Below are positions 18,883 through 26,795 of a DNA stretch of 64,000 nt, piece by piece. The position numbers and the translations under genes are program-made. The notes under the pieces are model-generated. The model saw nothing but the letters and a program-made list of their open reading frames with translations, was not told the DNA's origin and did not search any database. The stretch's first letter is position 1. Every line of letters starts with the position of its first letter. The stretch comes from Actinophytocola xinjiangensis (GTDB lineage Bacteria; Actinomycetota; Actinomycetes; Mycobacteriales; Pseudonocardiaceae): NCBI RefSeq assembly GCF_001921215.1, contig NZ_MSIF01000012.1, positions 1-64,000 on the forward strand, written 5' to 3'.

Positions 18883-19745
18883 TCGCACTGCCAGCGAAGG
18901 TGCGTCGGCACACCGTCGACGCGACGGGCGCACGCCGCGCCCGGTTCTGGGTGTACGGGCTGCTGATCGCGTTCCTGATCGGCTCGATCTTCCCGTTCTA
19001 CTGGTCGTTCCTGGTCGCCAGCCGGGACAGCTCGATGCTCACCGAGCAGGTCCCACCGCTGCTGCCGGGCGGGAACTTCCTGTCCAACGCGGCACGGGTG
19101 TTCGACTCGGTGCCGTTCTGGAAGTCGTTGGGCAACAGCCTGATCGTGTCCGGCACGGTGACCCTGACCACGGTCCTGTTCTCGACCCTGGCCGGGTTCG
19201 CCTTCGCCAAACTGCGTTTCCGGGGGCGCAACGCGCTGTTCGTGATCGTGGTCGCGACCCTCGCCGTACCCACCCAGCTCGGCATCATCCCGCTGTACAT
19301 GGCGATGGCCGAGTTCGGTTGGGCCGGTGAGCTGCAGGCGGTGATCGTGCCGAACCTGGTCACCGCGATCGGCGTGTTCTGGATGCGCCAGTACACGATG
19401 CAGGTCGTTCCCTACGAGCTCATCGAGGCCGCGAGGGTGGACGGCTGCTCGATGATCCGGGTGTACTGGCACGTGTGCCTGCCGGCGGTGCGCCCGGCGG
19501 CCGCGTTCCTCGGCATGTTCACGTTCATGACCTCGTGGAACGACTTCCTGTGGCCGCTCGTCGTGCTGAACGCGGAGAACCCGACGGTTCAGTTGGCGCT
19601 GGAGCGGTTGCAGAGCGGGTTCTACGTGGACTACTCGCTGGTGCTGGCGGGGACCACGCTCGCGACCATTCCGATCCTGATCGTTTTCGTCGTGCTCGGC
19701 CGCCAGATCGTGGCCGGGATCATGCAAGGCGCCGTGAAGGGGTGA
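18879..19745 (+). CDS. cebG: Cellobiose ABC transporter permease CebG
   Basis: MalG-type permease, 288 residues, six hydrophobic helices. The EAA loop is EAARVDGCSMIRVYWHVCLP near residue 190, followed by the conserved TSWNDFLWPLVVL. ATG overlaps the cebF stop (ATGA). Together with CebE and CebF it makes a complete importer apart from the shared ATPase. Confidence 0.94.
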   Translation: MIALPAKVRRHTVDATGARRARFWVYGLLIAFLIGSIFPFYWSFLVASRDSSMLTEQVPPLLPGGNFLSNAARVFDSVPFWKSLGNSLIVSGTVTLTTVLFSTLAGFAFAKLRFRGRNALFVIVVATLAVPTQLGIIPLYMAMAEFGWAGELQAVIVPNLVTAIGVFWMRQYTMQVVPYELIEAARVDGCSMIRVYWHVCLPAVRPAAAFLGMFTFMTSWNDFLWPLVVLNAENPTVQLALERLQSGFYVDYSLVLAGTTLATIPILIVFVVLGRQIVAGIMQGAVKG

Positions 19746-19747
19746 CC

Positions 19748-21148
19748 ATGTCAGTATTGCCGGAATCCGCACAGTCGGTGTCGCTGAGCTTTCCCACCGG
19801 TTTCGTGTGGGGAGCCGCGACCGCGTCGTTCCAGGTTGAGGGAGCGACCACTGTGGACGGACGGACGGACTCGATCTGGGACGAGTTCTGCCGCCGGCCG
19901 GGCGCCGTGGTCAACGGCGACACCGGTGATCCGGCCGCCGACCACTACCGGCGTTACGAGTCCGACATCGAGCTGATGTCCTCACTCGGCCTCGGTGCGT
20001 ACCGGTTCTCGGTGGCCTGGCCGAGGGTGCGCCCGGACGCCGGCCCGGTGAACGAACCGGGCCTGGACTTCTACGACCGGCTGGTCGACGGGCTGCTCGA
20101 GGCCGGCATCGCGCCCTACGCCACGCTGTACCACTGGGACCTGCCGCAAACCCTCCAGGTCGAGGGCGGTTGGACGTCGCGGGAGACGCCTTACCGCTTC
20201 GCGGAGTACGCCGAGACCGTCGCCGAGCGCCTCGGTGACCGGGTGGCCGGCTGGATGACCCTGAACGAGCCGTGGTGCGCGGCGTTCCTCGGGTACGCGT
20301 CGGGCCGGCACGCGCCGGGCGTGACGTCGCCGACCGCCGCGGTCGCCGCCGTGCACCACCTGCTGCTCGGACACGGACTGGCGATGGAACGGATCCGGGC
20401 GGCGTCGGCCGCTCCGGCCGGGATCACGCTGAACCTGTTCCCGGTGCACCCGGAAACCGACTCCAAGGCCGACGCGGAGACCGCCCGCCGGGTCGACGGC
20501 CTGCAGAACCGCGTGTTCCTGGACCCGATCCTGCGAGGGGAGTACCCGGCCGACGTCCTGGCCGACCTGACCCCCTACGGCCTGCCCGACCTGATCAAGG
20601 ACGGCGACCTGGCGGTCATCGGCGCCCCGGTGGACCTGCTGGGGGTGAACTACTACCGCGCCCTGCTCGTCGGCTCGCCGACCGACCCGGACGCCGCCGG
20701 CGAACCGACCGAGTGGATCGGCGCCGAGGGCGCGCGGTTCCTCGACAGCGGGCACCCGCGCACCGAGATGGGCTGGGAGGTCCAGCCGGAGGGGCTGGCG
20801 GAGCTGCTGGTGGACCTGCACCGCGAGTTCCCGAACCTGCCGCTGTACGTGACCGAGAACGGGGCCGCGTACCCCGACGAGCTGTCCGAGTCCGGCAAGG
20901 TCGTCGACCACGACCGGATCGCGTTCCTGGACGGGCACCTCCGCGCGTCCCTGTCCGCGATCGAACAGGGGGTGGACCTGCGCGGTTACTTCTACTGGTC
21001 GCTGCTGGACAACCTGGAGTGGGCCGAGGGCTACGCCAAGCGCTTCGGCCTGGTCCACGTCGACTTCCAGACCCAGCAGCGCACGCCGAAGGAGAGCGCC
21101 CGCTGGTACGCCGACGTGATCGCGCGCAACGGGCTGCCCGCGGAGTAA
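19748..21148 (+). CDS. bglC: GH1 beta-glucosidase
   Basis: Cytoplasmic family 1 glycoside hydrolase that splits imported cellobiose to glucose. The 466-residue protein shows the acid/base motif TLNEPW (Glu near residue 172) and the nucleophile motif YVTENGAAY (Glu near residue 373). It also has the family start FPTGFVWGAATASFQVEG and the sugar-binding NLEWAEGY near the end. No signal peptide. ATG at 19748 has AAGGGG 5 bases upstream; an in-frame GTG at 19742 overlaps the cebG stop. It is the last gene of the CebR-controlled operon, and splitting cellobiose would also lower the inducer. Confidence 0.95.
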   Translation: MSVLPESAQSVSLSFPTGFVWGAATASFQVEGATTVDGRTDSIWDEFCRRPGAVVNGDTGDPAADHYRRYESDIELMSSLGLGAYRFSVAWPRVRPDAGPVNEPGLDFYDRLVDGLLEAGIAPYATLYHWDLPQTLQVEGGWTSRETPYRFAEYAETVAERLGDRVAGWMTLNEPWCAAFLGYASGRHAPGVTSPTAAVAAVHHLLLGHGLAMERIRAASAAPAGITLNLFPVHPETDSKADAETARRVDGLQNRVFLDPILRGEYPADVLADLTPYGLPDLIKDGDLAVIGAPVDLLGVNYYRALLVGSPTDPDAAGEPTEWIGAEGARFLDSGHPRTEMGWEVQPEGLAELLVDLHREFPNLPLYVTENGAAYPDELSESGKVVDHDRIAFLDGHLRASLSAIEQGVDLRGYFYWSLLDNLEWAEGYAKRFGLVHVDFQTQQRTPKESARWYADVIARNGLPAE

Positions 21149-21162
21149 TCCGCCGGGGGTGG

Positions 21163-21206
21163 GAGGGCGCCCGGGTCGTGACCGCACCCACGGCCCGGGC
21201 GCCCTC
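21163..21206 (+). terminator. Terminator after the ceb operon
   Basis: A perfect 13-bp stem pairs GAGGGCGCCCGGG (21163-21175) with CCCGGGCGCCCTC (21194-21206) around an 18-base loop and is followed by AGTTTCGT. It lies 15 bp after the bglC stop and is a convincing end point for cebEFG-bglC. Confidence 0.85.
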
Positions 21207-21392
21207 AGTTTCGTGTGTGCCGGCGACGGTTTCGGGCGGGCAGCGGGATCACCACGTCATCGGGGCCGGCGTCCGTGACGCGCGGAAAGTACGACCCGAT
21301 GGCCGGCTGGGAGACCGGACCGCTCGGTCATCTGCGTCATCGCCGTAGCCCGGCAGGCGCGCGCCCGACACCACAGCCTTCGGCGGTGAGGA

Positions 21393-21542
21393 TCAGGCGC
21401 GCTTCTCGCGGTCGGCGTGTTCCGACGTCCCGGCACGCAGATCGGCGGGGTGCCAGCCGATCTCGTCCCACTGGCGGCGGTAGTAGCGGCTCGACCCGTA
21501 CACCCGGGCGAGCTGGTCGCGCAGGGCCGCGAGCTCCGGTTG
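21393..21542 (-). pseudogene. Possible remnant resembling a PaaK-type CoA ligase N-terminus
   Basis: On the minus strand the frame ending at the TGA at 21395-21393 reads ...LRDQLARVYGSSRYYRRQWD then EIGWHPADLRAG, and stops soon after. The pattern of a helix, then an SxYYRRxWDExGxxPxDLR-like segment, is typical of the first 50 residues of phenylacetate-CoA ligase-like enzymes. No start codon or continuing domain is present, so it would be a broken fragment. The similarity is from memory and short. Confidence 0.3.
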
Positions 21543-21674
21543 GCTTGCAGTGTGTGGGCCGCCGCGGAGAAGCAGGCTGTGACGGTAGGTGGGAGGCAGA
21601 GGCGCCCGGAGTTGGGCGGACGTGGGCAGGCTCTGGCGGTCAGCGAAGAACCCGGGTTCGGCGGCGGTACGAGG

Positions 21675-21826
21675 GCCGCTGGTTGTGGCGGTTGGTGAGG
21701 GTTTGGTGGCGGTGGGTGGGCGGTGGGGAGCCGGCTGTGCGGTCGGTCAGGAAGTCCGGGTCCGCCGGCGTTGGGAGGCGGTGTCGGGTTGCGGGGGAGG
21801 GCCGGCTGTGACCGTTGGTGGGGAGG
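21675..21826 (+). repeat. GT-rich imperfect repeats, family copy set 1
   Basis: Three related units with approximate core GCCGGYTGTGRCGGTTGGTG occur at 21675-21700, 21728-21754 and 21800-21826. A fourth relative is found at 24923-24944 in another non-coding region. Spacing is irregular and the copies differ by a few bases. They are not part of a recognisable gene. Confidence 0.5.
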
Positions 21827-21863
21827 CGGGGTCTGGTCGTGGGGCGGTGTCACCGCCCCGTTG

Positions 21864-22274
21864 TCAGGTGAGGCAGTGGCCGCAGGTGCCGAAGACCTCG
21901 ACGGTGTGGCTCACCTGGGAGAAGCCGTTCTCGGCGGCGACCTTCTCCGCCCACTTCTCGACGGCGGGGCCCTCGACCTCGACGGTGCGGCCGCAGGCGC
22001 GGCAGACGAGGTGGTGATGGTGGTGGCGCGAACAGCGGCGGTAGACCGCCTCACCGCTGTCGATGCGCAGGACGTCGATCTCGCCGGCGTCGGCCAGGGA
22101 CTGCAGGGTGCGGTAGACCGTGGTCAGGCCGATGCCCTCGCCCCGGGTGCGGAGCTCCTCGTGGAGCTCCTGGGCCGAGCGGAAGTCGTCGAGCTGGTCC
22201 AGGAGGCTCGCTACGGCGGCCCGCTGCTTGGTCGAACGCCGGCCCGGCACGGTCGGCGCGGAACGCTCGCTCAT
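21864..22274 (-). CDS. zur: Zinc uptake regulator Zur (FurB), Fur family
   Basis: Zinc-responsive repressor of uptake genes. The 136-residue protein has the Fur winged helix (LTTVYRTLQSLADAGEID, about 50-68), the His-rich metal segment CSRHHHHHLVCRACGR and a second CxxC, CGHC, at the very end; the two CxxC pairs make the structural zinc site. The ATG at 22274 lies 7 bases from GGAGGAGG. It overlaps the stop of the upstream ArsR-type gene by one base (TGATG). That order matches the mycobacterial Rv2358-furB operon, in which SmtB controls zur. Confidence 0.94.
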   Translation of the reverse strand: MSERSAPTVPGRRSTKQRAAVASLLDQLDDFRSAQELHEELRTRGEGIGLTTVYRTLQSLADAGEIDVLRIDSGEAVYRRCSRHHHHHLVCRACGRTVEVEGPAVEKWAEKVAAENGFSQVSHTVEVFGTCGHCLT

Positions 22275-22840
22275 CAACTTCCCTCCTCCACGTGTGCGAC
22301 AGCATCCACCACGATGTGCGCCAGGTGCTCGTCCACCAGGCTGTAGACCACCTCGCGGCCATGTCGCTCACCGCGTACCACGCCGGCTGACTTCAACACC
22401 CGCAGATGCTGGCTGATCAGCGGCTGGGCCACCCCGAGGGCCTCGACCAGCTCGTGGACGCACCGGTCGTGCCGGTGCAGTTCCAACACGATCGCGATCC
22501 GTACCGGGGCGGCCAGGGCGCGCAACAGGTCACCGGCCGCCGACATGACCGCGTTCGGGCGAGTATCACCCGCGTCGACCGGGGAACGCTCGGACGAGTG
22601 CTCGATCGGGTGATCCTCGTCGGTGCGGTCGGTGCGGTCGGTGCGGGTGAGCGGGTCGGGAGAGGACGGGGTCGTTCCCGGGTTCTCGCCAGCGAGGTGA
22701 CTGTGAGCCATGGCGCCGCCACGTTTGGTGGTGGCGGGACGACCGTCGCGGGGGAGCGTTACGCGGCGGCCGCCGGAGGTGTGACCGGCTGGCTGCTCGT
22801 CCGGCTGCGGGGTCGTCCGCGCGACGGCGTCCGAGGTCAC
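22274..22840 (-). CDS. smtB: ArsR/SmtB-family zinc-sensing repressor
   Basis: The winged helix at about 100-175 (LRALAAPVRIAIVLEL, QPLISQHLRVLKSAGVVRGE) and the C-terminal helix VDEHLAHIVVDAVAHVEE with D/H/H/E zinc ligands match mycobacterial SmtB (Rv2358). I start at GTG 22840 because GGGAGG lies 9 bases upstream and the protein then begins VTS like the mycobacterial one. The ATG at 22711 has no ribosome site. This gives 188 residues with a disordered, His-containing N-terminal tail of about 95, longer than usual. Zinc should release it and allow smtB-zur transcription. Confidence 0.88.
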   Translation of the reverse strand: MTSDAVARTTPQPDEQPAGHTSGGRRVTLPRDGRPATTKRGGAMAHSHLAGENPGTTPSSPDPLTRTDRTDRTDEDHPIEHSSERSPVDAGDTRPNAVMSAAGDLLRALAAPVRIAIVLELHRHDRCVHELVEALGVAQPLISQHLRVLKSAGVVRGERHGREVVYSLVDEHLAHIVVDAVAHVEEGS

Positions 22841-22874
22841 GACGCACATCCTCCCGATAGTGGTTACCGTGTTC

Positions 22875-22898
22875 AACATCCTACGGCGTGTGGATGTT
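22875..22898. promoter_or_regulatory. Inverted repeat upstream of smtB
   Basis: Perfect 7-bp arms AACATCC (22875-22881) and GGATGTT (22892-22898) are separated by 10 bp, within 60 bp of the smtB start. ArsR-family repressors bind such dyads over their own promoter, so it is a candidate SmtB operator. A CACTAT -10-like box (22862-22857 on the minus strand) lies just downstream. Confidence 0.5.
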
Positions 22899-22902
22899 CC
22901 GC

Positions 22903-23175
22903 CTAGAGAACCGAGATCGCGATCGCCACCAGCACCCCGAGCACCAGCACGCGACCCGTCCGCTGGGACGGCGACAGCACGCCCCACGTCGCGCTGAGCA
23001 GGACCGCGACACCCGCCGCGAGCGCCCCCAGCAGTAGCGCCCCGGTCATCCCGCGCACCAGCACACCGATGACGAACACCGCGGCCACGACCAGGAACGC
23101 CACGATCGGGGCCACTCTCGCGAGCGGTCCGTCGCCAGGAAGCAGCCTGGCCTTCATTGATCGCTTGCCGCGCAC
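22903..23175 (-). CDS. Small hypothetical membrane protein
   Basis: A 90-residue protein with a basic N-terminus (MRGKRSMKARLLPGDG) and three closely spaced hydrophobic helices covering residues 20-88. GTG at 23175 is preceded by AAGGAGG at good spacing, which supports a real gene. It has no recognisable motif. It is divergent from glyS and co-directional with smtB-zur, but the palindrome between it and smtB argues for separate control. Short actinobacterial membrane proteins of this kind are common beside glyS. Confidence 0.65.
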   Translation of the reverse strand: MRGKRSMKARLLPGDGPLARVAPIVAFLVVAAVFVIGVLVRGMTGALLLGALAAGVAVLLSATWGVLSPSQRTGRVLVLGVLVAIAISVL

Positions 23176-23362
23176 CCGTCCTCCTTCCGGACGTATCAGC
23201 TACACCTAGTAACGGAAACGTGGTGGTAATCGACTCTAATCTGTCACTCGTTCGTGGAACCTGCGGTGGGGATACGCTTTGGCGGCTGTGCCCCGCTGAG
23301 GGCCCGTCGAATGCCCCTATTGAACGCCCTGGCCCCGAGCGCACAGCAGTTGGAGTGCCACC

Positions 23363-24748
23363 ATGCCCGCCGATCGCGTCGAGACCGTCGTCAACCTCTG
23401 CAAGCGCCGGGGCTTCGTCTACCCCTGCGGCGAGATCTACGGCGGCACCCGCTCGGCCTGGGACTACGGGCCGCTCGGGGTGGAGCTCAAGGACAACATC
23501 AAGCGCGAGTGGTGGCGCACGATGGTGCACCGTCGCGAGGACGTCGTCGGGCTCGACTCGTCGGTGATCCTGCCCAAGCAGGTGTGGGTGGCCTCCGGGC
23601 ACGTCACGGCCTTTCACGACCCGCTGGTGGAATGCACCTCCTGCCACCGCCGGTTCCGGGCCGACCAACTCGCCGAGGAGTACGTCGCCCGCGAGGGCAA
23701 ACCGGCCGCCGAGGACAACCTGGTCGACGTGCCGTGCCCGAACTGCGGGGTGCGCGGCCAGTACACCCCGCCGCGCGAGTTCAACATGATGCTCAAGACC
23801 CACCTCGGACCGGTCGAGTCCGAGGAGGGCATGCACTACCTGCGCCCGGAGACCGCGCAGGGGATCTTCGTGAACTTCCTCAACGTGCTGACCACCGCGC
23901 GGCGCAAGCCGCCGTTCGGCATCGGGCAGATCGGCAAGTCGTTCCGCAACGAGATCACCCCCGGCAACTTCGTCTTCCGCACCCGCGAGTTCGAGCAGAT
24001 GGAGATGGAGTTCTTCGTCGAACCGGGCACCGACGAGGAATGGCACCAGTACTGGATCGACGAGCGGCTGCGCTGGTACACCGACCTGGGCATCCGCCGG
24101 GAGAACCTGCGCCTCTACGAACACCCCGCCGAGAAGCTCGCGCACTACGCGAAGCGCACCGTCGACATCGAGTACCGGTTCGAGTTCGGCGGCCTGGAGT
24201 GGGGCGAGCTGGAGGGCGTCGCCAACCGCACGGACTTCGACCTCACCACGCACACCAACCACTCCGGGGTCGACCTGTCCTACTTCGACCAGGCCACCAG
24301 CTCCCGCTACCGGCCGTTCGTGATCGAACCCGCCGCCGGTGTCGGCCGCCCCCTGATGGCCTTCCTGCTCGACGCCTACCGCGAGGACGAGGCGCCCAAC
24401 GCCAAGGGCGGGGTGGACAAGCGGGCCGTGCTGAGCCTGGACCGCCGGCTCGCGCCGGTGAAGGTCGCGGTGCTCCCGCTGTCGCGCAACCCCGACCTGA
24501 CCCCGAAGGCCCGCGACGTCGCGGCCGCCCTGCGCCGCCACTGGAACGTCGACTTCGACGACGCCGGCGCCATCGGCCGGCGCTACCGGCGCCAGGACGA
24601 GATCGGCACCCCGTTCTGCGTGACCGTCGACTTCGACTCCCTCAACGACCAGGCGGTCACCGTGCGGGAGCGCGACTCGATGGCCCAGCAACGCGTCTCG
24701 ATGGACAAGCTCGAGAACTACCTCGGCGGTCAGCTGATCGGCTGCTGA
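23363..24748 (+). CDS. glyS: Glycyl-tRNA synthetase (alpha2 type)
   Basis: Class II synthetase that charges tRNA-Gly. The 461-residue single-chain enzyme has motif 1 around [16 protein letters not shown] and motif 2 [17 protein letters not shown] near residue 200. Motif 3 lies near residue 320 ([20 protein letters not shown]), and an anticodon-binding domain with [11 protein letters not shown] follows. A CxxC pair occurs in the insertion near residues 90-130 ([16 protein letters not shown]). ATG at 23363 is preceded by GGAG. No T-box was seen upstream of this gene. Confidence 0.96.
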   Translation: MPADRVETVVNLCKRRGFVYPCGEIYGGTRSAWDYGPLGVELKDNIKREWWRTMVHRREDVVGLDSSVILPKQVWVASGHVTAFHDPLVECTSCHRRFRADQLAEEYVAREGKPAAEDNLVDVPCPNCGVRGQYTPPREFNMMLKTHLGPVESEEGMHYLRPETAQGIFVNFLNVLTTARRKPPFGIGQIGKSFRNEITPGNFVFRTREFEQMEMEFFVEPGTDEEWHQYWIDERLRWYTDLGIRRENLRLYEHPAEKLAHYAKRTVDIEYRFEFGGLEWGELEGVANRTDFDLTTHTNHSGVDLSYFDQATSSRYRPFVIEPAAGVGRPLMAFLLDAYREDEAPNAKGGVDKRAVLSLDRRLAPVKVAVLPLSRNPDLTPKARDVAAALRRHWNVDFDDAGAIGRRYRRQDEIGTPFCVTVDFDSLNDQAVTVRERDSMAQQRVSMDKLENYLGGQLIGC

Positions 24749-25257
24749 GAGGCTCTTCCCGGCGGACGCCTCGCTCCAGCGGTGAAGGTCGAGTCCGGAG
24801 CCGAGGGCCCCGGCGGATCGAGTGGTGGCCGGTGGGATGGCCGTGGCGGGGACGGGCTTGCCGTGCTGGTCGTCGACGTGGGGTGAGGTACTGCCGGCGA
24901 GCAACCCGGCTGAACCGGAGGAGAGCCGGTTGTGGCGGTGGTGAGCCGCTGGTCGGCAGCCGCTCGGGCGGTCTGTTGTCGCCGTTGTTCGGGGTCGTGG
25001 TGTTCCGGCGGGGCAGCGCTGGGTGCGTCGGGTGGTGCCGGACGAGGTAAGCGGCCGGGCTGTTGGTGGGACCGGCGTGGATGTGTCCGCGATCCAGTTC
25101 CGGTGGGCCGTGCCGTCGGCGGCGATGGTGCCGCGCGGGTGTCGCGTCGGAACTGGTGTGTGGGCGGGAGACGGCTGGGTGGTGGGCCGGTGGTGTCGGA
25201 GGCCGGGGCCGAAAATTCGGTGCGGTGTTGTGGCCGGCGGTTCTACCCTCCTCGGCA
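24749..25257. other. Gene-poor region between glyS and the T-box
   Basis: About 500 bp with no supportable gene; open frames on either strand are artefacts of base composition. It contains a relative of the GT-rich repeat (24923-24944). Near its end are TGCGGT (25221-25226) and TACCCT (25244-25249), 17 bp apart, a possible promoter for the T-box leader that starts around 25258. Confidence 0.6.
24923..24944 (+). repeat. GT-rich imperfect repeat, copy 4
   Basis: GAGCCGGTTGTGGCGGTGGT, continuing GA, matches the units at 21675-21826 with few differences. A weaker relative, GCCGGGCTGTTGGTGGGACC, occurs near 25053. Confidence 0.45.
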
Positions 25258-25520
25258 ACGCGTTGACGGAGACGAGTAGCGCGGGGAGAACGCGAGTCGG
25301 AGAGAGCCGCCGGTGCTGGGATGGTGGCCTCGCGCCCCACGTGAAGACACTCCTGAGTGCGGGGAGGAACGGCAGACGCCTCATGCCCCGCCGGGTGACC
25401 CCCGTTGTCGGGTCCTGTTGAGGCCGCTGGCTTCCCGCCGGTGGTGAAAGTGCGGTGGCACCGCGAGTTCCCTTCTCGCCCGCACTCCCAAGGGATCGCG
25501 CACGAATCCACCAGGGAGTG
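25258..25520 (+). promoter_or_regulatory. T-box riboswitch, Asp specifier, translational type
   Basis: Stem I: GGAG (25268-25271) pairs with CTCC (25350-25353). The S-turn strands are AGTA (25275-25278) and GAA (25343-25345), directly followed by the specifier GAC (25346-25348, Asp) and the conserved A. AGAGAG begins the distal part, and TGA/TGAG form a kink-turn-like pair. Antiterminator-type element: GTGCGG (25450-25455), bulge TGGCACC (25456-25462), GCGAG paired with CTCGC (25475-25479), then CCGCAC (25480-25485). The bulge UGGC fits a tRNA ending GCCA. CACTCCC (25483-25489) is fully complementary to GGGAGTG (25514-25520), the ribosome site of the next gene. Confidence 0.92.
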
Positions 25521-25522
25521 TG

Positions 25523-26794
25523 ATGATCTCTCGAGTTCTGGCCGCTGACGTGGGTCGACACGTCGGTGAGCGAATTCGGATCGCCGGCTGGGTCCACCGC
25601 CGGCGTGAACTGAAATCCGTGACGTTCGTTCTCGTTCGGGATCGGACGGGGATTGTTCAGGTTGTCGGGGTGGGGAACCTGCCCGACGGGGTGACTGAGG
25701 AGACGCCCGTCGAGGTGGTGGGGTCTGTTGTGGACAGTTCGAGGGCACCTGGCGGGTGTGAGGTCGTCGACGCGGAGTTCACCCTGCTGTCCGAGCGGGC
25801 CGTGCCCGGTCCGTTCGACCTGTACCGGCCCACCGTCACGGCCACGCTGCCCACGGTGTTGGACAACGCCTCCGTCGCCCTGCGGCACCCGCTGTTGCGG
25901 GCGCGGTTCGAGGTCGCCTCGGCCAGCGTCGCCGGGTTTCGGTCGGTGCTCGACGGGCTGGGGTTCGTGGAGACCCACACGCCGAAGATCGTGTCCTCGG
26001 CCACCGAGTCGGGGGCCACCGTGTTCGGGATCGACTACTTCGGGCGGCGGGCCTACCTCGCCCAGTCGCCGCAGTTCTACAAGCAGGCGCTGGTCGGGGT
26101 GTTCGAGCGGGTGTACGAGGTCGGGCCGGTGTTCCGCGCCGAACCCCACGACACCGCCCGCCACCTCGCCCAGTACACCAGCCTGGACGCCGAACTCGGC
26201 TTCGTCACCGACCACCGGGACGTGATGGAGGTACTGCGGGAGGTCGTGGCCGGGATGGCCGGTGCGGCCGCGCGGCTCGTGCCCGACGCCGTTCCGATGG
26301 TGCCGGAACGGATACCGGAGATTCACTTCCAGGACGCGCAGGAATGGCTCGCGCGCGAGACCGACGACGACCCGCGCGGCGAACCGGACCTCGCGCCGGC
26401 GCACGAGCGGGCGCTGGCGGACTGGGCCTGGCGCACCCACGGCTCCGAGTTCCTGTTCGTCACCGGGTACCCGATGGCCAAACGGCCCTTCTACACCCAC
26501 CCGGACCCGGAGCGGCCCGGCTACTCCAACAGTTTCGACCTGCTGTTCCGCGGCGTGGAGCTGGTGACCGGCGGGCAGCGGCTGCACCGCCACGGCGACT
26601 ACCTCGCCGCGCTGCGCGACAGCGGCGCCGACCCCGGGACCTACCGGGACTACCTCGACGTGTTCTCCCATGGAATGCCTCCTCATGGCGGGTTCGCGTT
26701 GGGACTCGAACGGTGGACCGCGCGGCTGCTCGGGCTGGGCAACGTCCGCTGGGCGGCGTTGTTCCCCCGGGACCTGCACCGGCTCACGCCCTGA
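25523..26794 (+). CDS. aspS: Aspartyl-tRNA synthetase, archaeal/non-discriminating type
   Basis: Class IIb synthetase of 423 residues. An N-terminal OB anticodon-binding fold (RIRIAGWVHRRRELKSVTFV) is followed by the catalytic core with motif 1, the flipping-loop-like segment SATESGATVF, then YLAQSPQFYKQ, motif 2 FRAEPHDTARHLAQYTSLD and motif 3 GFALGLERWTARLLGLGN. It lacks the large GAD insertion of ordinary bacterial AspRS, so it is of the archaeal type and may charge both tRNA-Asp and tRNA-Asn. ATG at 25523 follows AGGGAG, which the T-box can mask. A second, bacterial AspRS probably exists elsewhere. Confidence 0.9.
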   Translation: MISRVLAADVGRHVGERIRIAGWVHRRRELKSVTFVLVRDRTGIVQVVGVGNLPDGVTEETPVEVVGSVVDSSRAPGGCEVVDAEFTLLSERAVPGPFDLYRPTVTATLPTVLDNASVALRHPLLRARFEVASASVAGFRSVLDGLGFVETHTPKIVSSATESGATVFGIDYFGRRAYLAQSPQFYKQALVGVFERVYEVGPVFRAEPHDTARHLAQYTSLDAELGFVTDHRDVMEVLREVVAGMAGAAARLVPDAVPMVPERIPEIHFQDAQEWLARETDDDPRGEPDLAPAHERALADWAWRTHGSEFLFVTGYPMAKRPFYTHPDPERPGYSNSFDLLFRGVELVTGGQRLHRHGDYLAALRDSGADPGTYRDYLDVFSHGMPPHGGFALGLERWTARLLGLGNVRWAALFPRDLHRLTP

Positions 26795-26795
26795 G

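Larger units (their letters stand above)
21214..21863. other. Gene-poor, GT-rich region between bglC and zur
   Basis: About 650 bp without an intact gene. The open frames on both strands here are Pro/Arg/Gly-rich, lack ribosome sites and do not resemble proteins. The stretch holds a short remnant that reads like part of a phenylacetate-CoA-ligase-type protein, followed by imperfect GT-rich repeats. It looks like decayed sequence. Confidence 0.6.

Noticed and set aside
21215-21853. Genes on either strand in the bglC-zur gap
   Set aside because: The frames are dominated by Pro, Arg, Gly and Ser with no ribosome sites; only a short remnant looked protein-like.
25338-25340. CAC as the T-box specifier (His)
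   Set aside because: It precedes the GAA S-turn strand, whereas known stem I structures have the specifier directly after GAA. The UGGC bulge requires G73, not the C73 of tRNA-His, and the gene is an AspRS.
22274-26779. A 1,501-codon open frame on the minus strand spanning smtB, glyS and aspS
   Set aside because: High G+C removes stop codons. Only the smtB part (up to 22840) has protein-like sequence; the rest is Pro/Arg/Gly noise antisense to recognised synthetases.
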